Below are positions 1 to 5,613 of a stretch of DNA of 5,613 nucleotides, piece after piece. The notes below the pieces were generated by a model, which was not told the origin of the DNA, did not search any database, and saw only the letters and a program-made list of their open reading frames with translations. Positions within the stretch are counted from its first letter, which is position 1. Every line of letters begins with the position of its first letter. The stretch is from Clostridiales bacterium (GTDB lineage: Bacteria; Bacillota; Clostridia; Lutisporales; Lutisporaceae): the NCBI GenBank assembly GCA_012522255.1, contig JAAYKT010000043.1, positions 1-5,613 on the forward strand, in the 5' to 3' direction. The translations under genes and the position numbers were made by a program.

Positions 1-95
1 TAAGTATAAATACCGGCAGCGGAATAATGATTATTAATGGATCCAATCTGTTAATAAAATCTATTGTTCAAGAAGAAATTGAAATAAAAGGATGA
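1..95 (+). CDS. yqfC: Sporulation protein YqfC (YabP/YqfC family), C-terminal end only
   Basis: This is the last 30 codons of a gene that begins upstream of the window. The reading frame starts at base 3 and ends with TGA at 93-95. The visible peptide has short alternating hydrophobic strands, with 'GIMIINGSNLLIKSI' followed by a terminal 'EEIEIKG'. This resembles the C-terminal beta-rich end of YabP/YqfC proteins. The assignment rests on that resemblance and on position directly upstream of yqfD, its usual partner. In Bacillus subtilis yqfC-yqfD belong to the sigma-E (mother cell) sporulation regulon, but the molecular function is unknown. A second in-frame stop, TAA at 114-116, lies six sense codons beyond the TGA. 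The N-terminus cannot be assessed. Confidence 0.72.
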   Translation, partial: SINTGSGIMIINGSNLLIKSIVQEEIEIKG

Positions 96-180
96 ATAAA
101 AAACATAAATTTTTAAATCTTAAAACAGTATTGATACAATTCTTACACTTCGTTAAAAGACCATTAGTCTTATAACTCAG

Positions 181-208
181 TAATCCTTCAAACACAACAA
201 CCTACAAT
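181..208 (+). promoter_or_regulatory. Weak sigma-E-like promoter candidate upstream of yqfD
   Basis: In the 165-bp gap between yqfC and yqfD, TAATCCT (181-187) is followed after 13 nt by CCTACAAT (201-208). The second element matches the Bacillus sigma-E -10 consensus CATACAHT at 7 of 8 positions. The first matches KMATATT at 5 of 7. Transcription would begin near 215, leaving a leader of about 45 nt that includes the yqfD ribosome binding site. A second -10-like box, GATACAAT (133-140), has no good -35 partner. Such matches arise easily in AT-rich DNA, so this is only a candidate. The rest of 96-260 shows no ORF and no strong hairpin; the best inverted repeat is a 5-bp AAGAC/GTCTT stem without a T-tract. 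Confidence 0.22.
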
Positions 209-247
209 GATAGATAAGCTATAGTATGAACAGTAACAACAATTATT

Positions 248-256
248 AAGGGGTGG
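248..256 (+). promoter_or_regulatory. Ribosome binding site deciding the TTG start of yqfD
   Basis: AAGGGGTGG differs from the ideal AAGGAGGTG at only a few positions and ends 4 nt before the TTG at 261. No in-frame ATG occurs until codon 40, well inside conserved sequence, so this site supports TTG initiation. Confidence 0.75.
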
Positions 257-260
257 TTCC

Positions 261-1451
261 TTGTTTTTAGTACGTCTATGGAATTATTTTTGTGGGTATG
301 CTATTATTACTGTTAAAGGTATCAGGGTTGAAAAGTTTATTAACCTGGCTGTTATAAATGAAATATATCTATGGGATATGGAGAAGCTGGATTACTACAC
401 TTTAAGGGCCAAAATCAGTATCAAAGATTTTTTTAGGATTCGCGATATTGTTAAAAGAACCAATAGCAGTGTCAGCATTCAAGAAAAATGTGGAATGCCC
501 TTTAAAATAAAGGTTATGAGGAAAAAAAAGCTGTTATTTTTTGGCTTAGGAGCCCTGTTTATTTTTTTATATATTTTGAGCTCTTATATTTGGATGATAG
601 AAATTAATGGTGAGGGGAATATTAAAGCAAAGGTTATATTAGATGAATTAAGCAGCGCCGGTTTAAAAGTTGGGATTCGTAAAACAAAAGTTGATAAAAG
701 GGATATAGAAAACAAAGTACTTATAAGTCTGCCCGAGTTAACTTGGGTTGGCATAGAGATAAAAGGAACAAAAGCATATGTAACAGTATCGGAAAGATTA
801 ATTGAACCAGAATTTGTAAACATAGAGGAACCATGTAATATAATAGCTGTAAAAAATGCAGTAATTGAAAAAATACTTGTATTAAACGGTGATGGAATAG
901 TTAAAGATGGAGATACTGTAGAAAAAGGACAGTTATTGGTTACAGGTATTATAGAAAGAGAAAACATTGATACGCGCTATGTTCATGCTATGGCTAAGAT
1001 TTTTGCAAAAACATGGTATGAAGATGTAGAAGAAATAGCTTTAAAACAAATAGATTATAAAAAAAGCGGCAGAACGAAGAAGATTTATAGTTTGGAATTT
1101 TTGGGTAAAAGTATCCGTAAGAAGCTGATAATACCTTATGAAGACTATAATAAGAGTGTTACCGAAGAATTTATTTTTGTGTTTGGGGATTATGTATTCC
1201 CAATAAAATTAATTACCATAGTATTTACAGAGTTGAAACCAATAGAAAAATATTTGGATATAGAAACGGCTAAAGAACGTTGTCTAAAAAGGCTGACTGA
1301 AAAAACGAAGCTTCAGTATCCGAAGGATGCAGTACTTACGAACAGAAAAATAGAGTATTTTACCAGTGAAGAATCAATAATTGGTAAAATGTTTGTAGAA
1401 ATAATTGAAGATATAGCGAGAAAAAAACAAATAATAGAGATTATGCAATAA
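261..1451 (+). CDS. yqfD: Sporulation protein YqfD, single-pass membrane protein
   Basis: This 396-residue protein is close in length to B. subtilis YqfD (about 400 aa). The first 85 residues are a cytoplasmic N-terminal domain beginning 'FLVRLWNYFCGYAIITVKG', typical of the family. A basic run (RKKK, about 87-90) precedes one transmembrane helix (about 91-112). The rest is expected outside the membrane. Just after the helix, 'IEINGEGNIKAKVILDEL' resembles the start of a POTRA/FtsQ-like fold, which I infer rather than recognise as certain. The C-terminal part is beta-rich and ends 'DIARKKQIIEI'. Family knowledge places YqfD in the sigma-E sporulation regulon; its biochemical role is not established. 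Start is TTG 261, supported by the ribosome binding site at 248-256. It ends in TAA and is separated from phoH by 135 bp. No truncation is visible. Confidence 0.92.
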   Translation: MFLVRLWNYFCGYAIITVKGIRVEKFINLAVINEIYLWDMEKLDYYTLRAKISIKDFFRIRDIVKRTNSSVSIQEKCGMPFKIKVMRKKKLLFFGLGALFIFLYILSSYIWMIEINGEGNIKAKVILDELSSAGLKVGIRKTKVDKRDIENKVLISLPELTWVGIEIKGTKAYVTVSERLIEPEFVNIEEPCNIIAVKNAVIEKILVLNGDGIVKDGDTVEKGQLLVTGIIERENIDTRYVHAMAKIFAKTWYEDVEEIALKQIDYKKSGRTKKIYSLEFLGKSIRKKLIIPYEDYNKSVTEEFIFVFGDYVFPIKLITIVFTELKPIEKYLDIETAKERCLKRLTEKTKLQYPKDAVLTNRKIEYFTSEESIIGKMFVEIIEDIARKKQIIEIMQ

Positions 1452-1485
1452 TATGGGATACAGTTGATATAGCCTTCATGCATCT

Positions 1486-1513
1486 TTGAAAGGGTTTAGG
1501 CATTTTATACAAT
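1486..1513 (+). promoter_or_regulatory. Probable sigma-A promoter for phoH and downstream genes
   Basis: TTGAAA (1486-1491, 5/6 to TTGACA), a 16-nt spacer and TACAAT (1508-1513, 5/6 to TATAAT) lie in the 135-bp gap between yqfD and phoH. Transcription would start near 1520, giving a leader of about 67 nt. The position makes sense: it would let phoH-pgpH-ybeY be expressed during growth, independently of the sporulation genes upstream. The call is from consensus match only. Confidence 0.5.
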
Positions 1514-1532
1514 AGAGTGATATCCCTATAAT
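1504..1532 (+). promoter_or_regulatory. Alternative overlapping sigma-A promoter for phoH
   Basis: A perfect TATAAT (1527-1532) lies 17 nt downstream of TTTATA (1504-1509, 4/6 to TTGACA). It overlaps the TTGAAA/TACAAT pair. One or both could be used; the -10 here is better and the -35 is worse. Confidence 0.28.
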
Positions 1533-1573
1533 AACACAAGGTAATAAGATGGAACGTGAACAGTAATAAATAT

Positions 1574-1580
1574 GGAGGAA
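1574..1580 (+). promoter_or_regulatory. Ribosome binding site deciding the TTG start of phoH
   Basis: GGAGGAA ends 6 nt before the TTG at 1587, an ideal spacing. The first in-frame ATG is about 57 codons in, inside the conserved N-terminal region, so TTG is preferred. Confidence 0.8.
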
Positions 1581-1586
1581 TAGATT

Positions 1587-2570
1587 TTGGTAAAAAATAT
1601 AACTGAAGAAAGTGTTGAGATTACCAATTTAGAGAATTCTAAAAATCTTTTTGGGGATTATGATCAGCATCTTATTTTTATTCAAAATGAATTTGATGTA
1701 GATGTTATTATCAGGGAGGGAGAAATTAGAATTATCGGTGAAGAGGATAATGCAGCAATGGCAGTTAAGGTCATTAAGCTGCTTATTAATAAGCTTGACG
1801 AAGATCAGGCAATTACAAGTCATATGATAGATTATACAATCAGGCTTGTAAAAGAAGGTGAGGATAAACGTACTAATGAGTTAAACGATATTATTTATAC
1901 TACAGCCAGAGGTAAAATTATAAGATGTAAAACACTTGGACAAAAAAACTATGTAAATGCTATCATAAATAATGAGATTGTTTTTTCAATAGGGCCTGCG
2001 GGAACGGGTAAAACTTATTTGGCAATGGCAATGGCAATAAAAGCTTTTAAGAATAAAGAAATTAGCAGGATAATACTTACAAGGCCCGCTGTTGAGGCAG
2101 GAGAAAAGCTGGGTTTTTTGCCCGGTGACTTGCAGGACAAGGTTGATCCTTATCTTAGGCCTATATATGATGCTTTGTTTGATATTATGGGGATAGAAAA
2201 TTATCAAAAAAATGTTGAAAGGGGCCTTATAGAAGTAGCGCCTCTTGCATATATGAGAGGCAGGACTTTGGATGATTCTTTTATAATACTTGATGAAGCC
2301 CAAAACACTACATCGGAACAAATGAAAATGTTTTTAACACGGCTTGGTTTTGGATCAAAAGCCATAATAACCGGTGATAAAACACAGATAGATTTGCCTA
2401 AAGGAAGATTTTCAGGGTTAAAAGAAGTCGAAATGATTTTAAAAGGCATACGTGGGATTGAGTTTATCTATTTAGACGAAAGGGACGTTGTAAGACACAA
2501 ACTTGTTCAATATATAATAAAGGCTTACGATAGATATGAAGAAAAGAATCCAAGGGAAAATACGAATTGA
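1587..2570 (+). CDS. phoH: PhoH family P-loop NTPase
   Basis: This 327-residue protein matches the usual PhoH length (about 320). An N-terminal region (about 27-75), with 'EFDVDVIIREGEIRIIG' followed by a helix, looks like the KH-type RNA-binding domain of bacterial PhoH. The NTPase domain follows: Walker A GPAGTGKT at 136-143; the family block 'LTRPAVEAGEKLGFLPGDLQ' around 164-183; Walker B FIILDE at 232-237 followed by AQNTT; and 'ITGDKTQIDLP' at about 261-271, corresponding to motif III of this helicase-like fold. PhoH proteins are cytoplasmic ATPases, and linkage to ybeY is widely conserved, suggesting a role in RNA processing. The exact reaction is unsettled. The older phosphate-starvation label comes from E. 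coli and need not apply. It ends in TGA, with an in-frame TAA (2586-2588) five sense codons later. pgpH starts 69 nt downstream with no terminator between them, so co-transcription is likely. Confidence 0.95.
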   Translation: MVKNITEESVEITNLENSKNLFGDYDQHLIFIQNEFDVDVIIREGEIRIIGEEDNAAMAVKVIKLLINKLDEDQAITSHMIDYTIRLVKEGEDKRTNELNDIIYTTARGKIIRCKTLGQKNYVNAIINNEIVFSIGPAGTGKTYLAMAMAIKAFKNKEISRIILTRPAVEAGEKLGFLPGDLQDKVDPYLRPIYDALFDIMGIENYQKNVERGLIEVAPLAYMRGRTLDDSFIILDEAQNTTSEQMKMFLTRLGFGSKAIITGDKTQIDLPKGRFSGLKEVEMILKGIRGIEFIYLDERDVVRHKLVQYIIKAYDRYEEKNPRENTN

Positions 2571-2639
2571 CCCGAAAATAATATTTAACTATATTTATGA
2601 AATCTTTAAAATTTATCTGAGAAATACGGAGGTTAATTT

Positions 2640-2900
2640 ATGGATAAACCGTATGAGAAAAGATTAGAAAAGTTGACATCAAATAAAAACATGATAAAGT
2701 GGGCAATCATAGTTTTTACCTATTTACTTATAACGTTTGCTATATTGTTAACATCAACCCCTGAAGTATATAATTTTAATATAGGTGATGTGGCAGATAA
2801 GGATATAGATGCCCCGTCTAATATGGTTGATAAGGTTGCAACAAACATTAAAAAAGAAGAAGCCGAAAAACAAGTGCAATCAATATACCAGCTTGATTGA
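2640..2900 (+). CDS. N-terminal piece of PgpH, upstream of the internal TGA
   Basis: If the TGA terminates translation, this 86-residue peptide is what the pgpH start produces. It holds a short basic cytoplasmic tail, one transmembrane helix (about 20-40, 'WAIIVFTYLLITFAILLTS') and about 45 residues of the extracellular domain, ending at 'VQSIYQLD'. That last block matches the family's conserved Y-x-x-D region, so the protein clearly stops in mid-domain. It has no catalytic part and is unlikely to function alone. Confidence 0.6.
   Translation: MDKPYEKRLEKLTSNKNMIKWAIIVFTYLLITFAILLTSTPEVYNFNIGDVADKDIDAPSNMVDKVATNIKKEEAEKQVQSIYQLD
2898..2900 (+). other. Internal in-frame TGA codon of pgpH
   Basis: TGA sits between GAT (Asp86) and AAT, in the same frame as the 605-codon open segment downstream. 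The sense codons one base away include TGG, CGA, GGA, AGA, TCA, TTA, TGT and TGC, so a one-base error or mutation explains it. It falls just after the Y-x-x-D block, at the start of a probably helical linker that may tolerate many residues. The next base is A, not the C that most favours TGA readthrough. I see no convincing selenocysteine-insertion hairpin directly downstream. Confidence 0.9.
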
Positions 2901-2915
2901 AATATTCAGATTGGA

Positions 2916-4733
2916 TTGGAAGGGCGAATTGATTCTTTTTTTAAACAACTAAAGGAACTACAGGACAACGATATACTGATTTTAGAACAAAAACTAAAAA
3001 ATTTAAGTTATTATTCCAATATAGAATTAGATAATGAATCCTATGAAATTCTACTGAAAAGCAACCAACAAGATCTGACACAACTGCAAGATAATACAAA
3101 ATATTTAATCAATCAGATATTAAATCAAAGGATTAATGAAGAACAATTAGATAGTAAAAAAGAAGAAATATCAAATTTCTTCGGTCAATTGCCATCAAAG
3201 AATAGGCTTAATCAAATAGGTGAAAGAATAACAAATGATATAATCAAGCCTAATCTTTTTTATGACGAGGAAGAAACAAATAAAAAAAGAATTGAAGCAC
3301 GTAATAATATTGAAGATATACTGATAAAAAAGGGTACAAGGATAATAAGTAAAGGCCAGGTAGTAAATTCGCAACAAATAGAACTTCTTAAATCATATGG
3401 ATTAATAAAAGATCATGAAGGCAGAGACTGGAAGATTCTTGTATCTTATTCTGTTTTGATATTTTTGCCTTTGGCTGTTTTATATCTTTATTTGCGTACT
3501 TTTTGCCCTAAAGTATGGACAAACAATTCAATGTTACTTCTTCTTAGCATTAATATGCTTATTACCTTATTGATTACCGTGGGTACAAGCACTATTTCGG
3601 TATATATGATACCGATACCCGCTTGTGCTTTAATTGTCTCAATTCTTGCAGATCCAAGGGCAGCTATTGTAACAAATCTATTCATGAGCCTGATAGCCGG
3701 GTTCGTAACTGATTTTAATATGACTATAGTAATCACATTAATTTTTTCCGGGATAGCTGGTTCAATTATTGTGTCAAAGACCCACCATAGAAGCGTTGTT
3801 ATATATGCCGGGCTTACAATTTCGTTGATGAATATGATTTCTATAGCCGGATTCGGTATGATAGGTAATGTTCAACCAAAGGTTTTGATTTACGATATGA
3901 GCTATGGAATTATTGGAGGGATCTTTACCTCTATATTGACAATAGGCTTGTTACCTTTTTTCGAATCTGTGTTTGATATTATTACTCCGATTAAATTACT
4001 TGAATTGTCAAACCCAAACCATTCATTGTTGAGGCGATTGCTTATTGAAGCCCCCGGAACTTATTATCACTCAATATTGGTAGGAAATCTTAGTGAGGCG
4101 GCAGCAGATGATATAGGGGCAAATGCCCTTTTATGCAGGGTCTCCTCATATTATCACGATATAGGCAAACTCAAAAGACCGTATTTCTTTAAAGAAAACC
4201 AATTAACAAAAGAAAATCCCCATGATAAAATTTCACCTAACTTAAGTGCAATGATTATTACATCTCACGTGCAAGACGGCTTGGAGATTGCTAAAAAATA
4301 TAAGCTTCCATCCAAAGTAATGGATATAATTGCACAACACCATGGAAACACTTTGGTAGCATATTTTTATCATAAAGCAATTAATACATTGGGCGAAAAT
4401 CTGGTAACTGAAGAAAAATTCAGATATTCATTTCCAAAACCACAAACCAAAGAAGCAGCCATCGTCATGTTAGCCGATTCTGTCGAGGCTTATGTGCGTT
4501 CATTGACAGAACCAACAAGGGATGAAATGGAAAAAGGGGTAAGAAGGATAATCCAGGATAAAATTAAAGATAATCAATTGAATCAATGCGATTTATCTTT
4601 AAAGGATATTGAAGAAGTTATAAAATCATTTTTAAAGGTTTTGGAAGGTATATTCCACGATAGGATAGAATATCCGGAAAACATTAAAGAAATCACTAAT
4701 GGAGGTGTAGCAAAAAAGGAGGCTTCGATTTGA
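2916..4733 (+). CDS. pgpH: C-terminal piece of PgpH: ectodomain remainder, 7TM and HD phosphodiesterase domain
   Basis: This 605-residue open segment begins at a TTG 15 nt past the internal TGA and contains the remaining ectodomain, all seven clustered transmembrane helices and the complete HD domain. A gene caller would likely report it as a separate 'HDIG domain' protein. The start is doubtful: no good Shine-Dalgarno sequence precedes TTG 2916, and the next in-frame ATG lies deep in the membrane region. Made alone, it would lack the first transmembrane helix, so the ectodomain would have no obvious route outside. The intact active-site residues show that this part has been under selection until recently, or still is. 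Confidence 0.7.
   Translation: MEGRIDSFFKQLKELQDNDILILEQKLKNLSYYSNIELDNESYEILLKSNQQDLTQLQDNTKYLINQILNQRINEEQLDSKKEEISNFFGQLPSKNRLNQIGERITNDIIKPNLFYDEEETNKKRIEARNNIEDILIKKGTRIISKGQVVNSQQIELLKSYGLIKDHEGRDWKILVSYSVLIFLPLAVLYLYLRTFCPKVWTNNSMLLLLSINMLITLLITVGTSTISVYMIPIPACALIVSILADPRAAIVTNLFMSLIAGFVTDFNMTIVITLIFSGIAGSIIVSKTHHRSVVIYAGLTISLMNMISIAGFGMIGNVQPKVLIYDMSYGIIGGIFTSILTIGLLPFFESVFDIITPIKLLELSNPNHSLLRRLLIEAPGTYYHSILVGNLSEAAADDIGANALLCRVSSYYHDIGKLKRPYFFKENQLTKENPHDKISPNLSAMIITSHVQDGLEIAKKYKLPSKVMDIIAQHHGNTLVAYFYHKAINTLGENLVTEEKFRYSFPKPQTKEAAIVMLADSVEAYVRSLTEPTRDEMEKGVRRIIQDKIKDNQLNQCDLSLKDIEEVIKSFLKVLEGIFHDRIEYPENIKEITNGGVAKKEASI
4715..4722 (+). promoter_or_regulatory. Ribosome binding site deciding the TTG start of ybeY
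   Basis: AAAGGAGG is a near-perfect match to the 16S rRNA tail and ends 7 nt before the TTG at 4730. It lies within the last codons of pgpH. No other plausible start exists near the conserved N-terminus. Confidence 0.8.
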
Positions 4734-5218
4734 TTGTTTTAATTGATAACAGACAAATTGATGTAGATATAGAAACAGATGATAAAAAATTTATAGAAAG
4801 CATTATTGGTACCGTGTTTGATTGCGAAAACTGCACAGCAAATTTTGAAATAAGTGTGTCATTGGTAAATAACGAAGAAATAAAAGGTCTAAATAAGCAA
4901 TACAGAAATATTGATAGCCCGACCGATGTTTTATCATTTCCTATGATAGATTATAATGAATTGTCAAACGGCTTTATTCGCGGTGATTTCCTAAACGAAT
5001 CTAAAAAAGAGGTACTCTTGGGTGATATCGTTATTTCTATGAACAAAGTAGTAGAACAAGCTGAAAGCTATGGGCATAGCGTAAAAAAGGAATTGGCTTT
5101 TCTTTTGATTCATGGAACCTTGCACCTCTTAGGATATGATCATTGCCATAAAAGTGATGAAACAATTATGTTCGATAGGCAAAAGGAAATTCTTAAACAT
5201 ATAAGCTTTGATGGCTAA
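4730..5218 (+). CDS. ybeY: Endoribonuclease YbeY (rRNA maturation factor, UPF0054)
   Basis: This 162-residue protein is typical in length for YbeY (about 150-165). The metal-binding signature H-x3-H-x5-H is present as HGTLHLLGYDH, with H128, H132 and H138 as presumed zinc ligands. Upstream, 'LNKQYRNIDSPTDVLSFPM' and 'LLGDIVIS' match the other conserved blocks of the family. YbeY is a cytoplasmic metal-dependent single-strand endoribonuclease implicated in 16S rRNA 3'-end maturation and ribosome quality control. The gene overlaps pgpH by 4 nt (TTGA: start TTG 4730-4732, stop TGA 4731-4733), so translational coupling is likely. The internal TGA of pgpH could reduce its expression through polarity, although its own strong ribosome binding site may compensate. 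It ends in TAA with no terminator before the next gene. Confidence 0.96.
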   Translation: MIVLIDNRQIDVDIETDDKKFIESIIGTVFDCENCTANFEISVSLVNNEEIKGLNKQYRNIDSPTDVLSFPMIDYNELSNGFIRGDFLNESKKEVLLGDIVISMNKVVEQAESYGHSVKKELAFLLIHGTLHLLGYDHCHKSDETIMFDRQKEILKHISFDG

Positions 5219-5275
5219 ACTATTGTCGTTATCCTTGGTCAGTTATATCAAAACATAATAGGAAGAAGGGTCTTT

Positions 5276-5613
5276 ATGAAGATTAGAAGGGAAATTATAA
5301 TAATTTTATCACTATTAATTTTAATTAGCGCATGCAGTAAGCCTGTGGAATTGGAAGAAAAAGAAGAAGAAGGTGCAGAAATAGTTGAAGAAACAGAGGA
5401 TGTGGAGGAACCTTTAAAATACATATGCACTTTAACCGGATTGGAAGTATTGGATGAAGCTGATATCAATCAAAGGCCAATAGCCGTCATGATAGATAAC
5501 GAAATAAATGCAAGGCCTCAATCTGGATTAGACAGTGCCGATATAGTATACGAAATGCCTGTGGAAGGCAACATAACAAGATACATGGCAATATACCATC
5601 ACCTGTCATCTGA
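5276..5613 (+). CDS. DUF3048 (YerB-like) lipoprotein, 5' part only
   Basis: The gene starts at ATG 5276, after AGAAGGG (5264-5270) with 5 nt spacing, and is cut off by the window end. 112 codons are visible; the 'tga' in the last three bases is out of frame. Residues 1-20 are a lipoprotein signal: KIRR, a hydrophobic core and the lipobox ISAC, with Cys20 as the lipidation site. An acidic linker rich in Glu (about 24-46) follows. From about residue 62, 'RPIAVMIDNEINARPQSGL' and 'ADIVYEMPVEGNITRYMAIY' match the start of the DUF3048 domain of YerB-type proteins. The mature protein should be anchored on the outer face of the cytoplasmic membrane. Its function is unknown. It lies 57 nt after ybeY, on the same strand, where many Bacilli have dgkA/cdd/era. 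Co-transcription is possible because I see neither a terminator nor a clear promoter in the gap. Confidence 0.88.
   Translation, partial: MKIRREIIIILSLLILISACSKPVELEEKEEEGAEIVEETEDVEEPLKYICTLTGLEVLDEADINQRPIAVMIDNEINARPQSGLDSADIVYEMPVEGNITRYMAIYHHLSS

Larger units (their letters stand above)
2640..4733 (+). pseudogene. pgpH: PgpH/YqfF 7TM-HD cyclic-di-AMP phosphodiesterase, interrupted by one in-frame TGA
   Basis: One reading frame of 697 codons plus stop, close to B. subtilis YqfF (about 710 aa), is broken only by TGA at codon 87 (2898-2900). Numbering through it, the domains are: a transmembrane helix (about 20-40); a 7TMR-HDED-type extracellular domain (about 41-262) rich in K, N and Q helices; seven transmembrane segments (about 265-440); and a cytoplasmic HD domain (about 470-625). 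The HD ligands are intact: H477, H506-D507 in YYHDIGK, H543, H567-H568 in HHGN and D613 in MLADSVEAY. Listeria PgpH cleaves c-di-AMP to pApA, controlling potassium and osmolyte balance. The start is ATG with GGAGG (2628-2632) 7 nt upstream. It overlaps ybeY by 4 nt at the end. With no frameshift and no second stop, the TGA is recent, a sequencing error or a readthrough site. Labelling it a pseudogene is therefore provisional. Confidence 0.8.

Noticed and set aside
131..159. Sigma-A promoter TTGATA...TTAAAA after yqfC
   Set aside because: The -10 candidate matches only 3 of 6 bases, which is at background level for this composition.
584..967. Antisense 127-codon ORF inside yqfD, and similar antisense ORFs inside phoH and pgpH
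   Set aside because: They lie wholly opposite strongly conserved coding regions, have no recognisable domains or supported starts, and look like by-products of coding sequence.
1472..1493. Hairpin CCTTCA/TGAAAGG as a terminator after yqfD
   Set aside because: The stem is short with a bulge, it is not followed by a proper T-run, and it overlaps the better-supported -35 box.
2898..2940. Selenocysteine codon with a bacterial SECIS hairpin in pgpH
   Set aside because: The bases after the TGA form no convincing stem-loop, only a few scattered pairs. PgpH proteins are not known selenoproteins, and the position is outside the active site.
2640..4733. Two separate genes rather than one broken pgpH
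   Set aside because: Both parts are in the same frame, add up to the usual family length, and the break lies inside the extracellular domain. The second part has no convincing ribosome binding site.
5223..5259. Promoter between ybeY and the lipoprotein gene (TTGTCG, TTGGTC, TATATC, CATAAT)
   Set aside because: No combination has both acceptable boxes and 16-18 nt spacing.
5248..5469. Antisense 73-codon ORF with a Ser-rich stretch
   Set aside because: The Ser-rich run is the reverse of the Glu-rich linker of the lipoprotein gene on the + strand, so it is a shadow.
5611..5613. Apparent TGA stop of the last gene at the window end
   Set aside because: Reading from ATG 5276, the final codon boundary is 5609-5611, so this TGA is out of frame. 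The gene is simply truncated by the window.

Overview
The window is AT-rich, and all of its genes lie on the + strand. It reads as a chromosomal segment from an endospore-forming, low-GC Firmicute, probably a clostridial-type organism. The grounds are the gene order yqfC-yqfD-phoH-pgpH(yqfF)-ybeY(yqfG), which is the classic Bacillus/Clostridium order, the presence of two sporulation genes, strong AAGGAGG-type ribosome binding sites and frequent TTG start codons (three of the five visible starts). I cannot name the species.

Layout: 1-95 is the 3' end of yqfC. A 165-bp gap (96-260) carries only a weak sigma-E-like promoter candidate. yqfD (261-1451) encodes the YqfD-family sporulation membrane protein. 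A 135-bp gap (1452-1586) contains a credible sigma-A promoter, and phoH (1587-2570) follows. The pgpH/yqfF locus (2640-4733) encodes a 7TM-HD cyclic-di-AMP phosphodiesterase and overlaps ybeY (4730-5218) by 4 nt. From 5276 to the end of the window is the 5' part of a lipoprotein gene with a DUF3048 (YerB-like) domain. No stretch longer than 300 bp lacks a gene. I see no RNA gene, mobile element, CRISPR array or convincing terminator.

The genes form two functional blocks. yqfC/yqfD belong to the mother-cell sporulation programme in Bacillus. phoH/pgpH/ybeY are housekeeping functions (NTPase with RNA-linked roles, second-messenger turnover, RNA processing and ribosome maturation). The promoter-like sequence between yqfD and phoH fits independent expression of the second block.

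The main anomaly is a single in-frame TGA at codon 87 of an otherwise complete 697-codon pgpH. Nothing else in the gene looks decayed: the 7TM region and all the HD-domain metal ligands are present. The TGA may be a sequencing error, a recent nonsense mutation or a readthrough site. Each gene that ends in TGA here is followed in frame by TAA within 2-6 codons, so leaky TGA decoding cannot be dismissed from the sequence alone. Eight TGG codons for Trp argue against wholesale reassignment of TGA. I see no clearly novel system; most of the window is conserved core genome.
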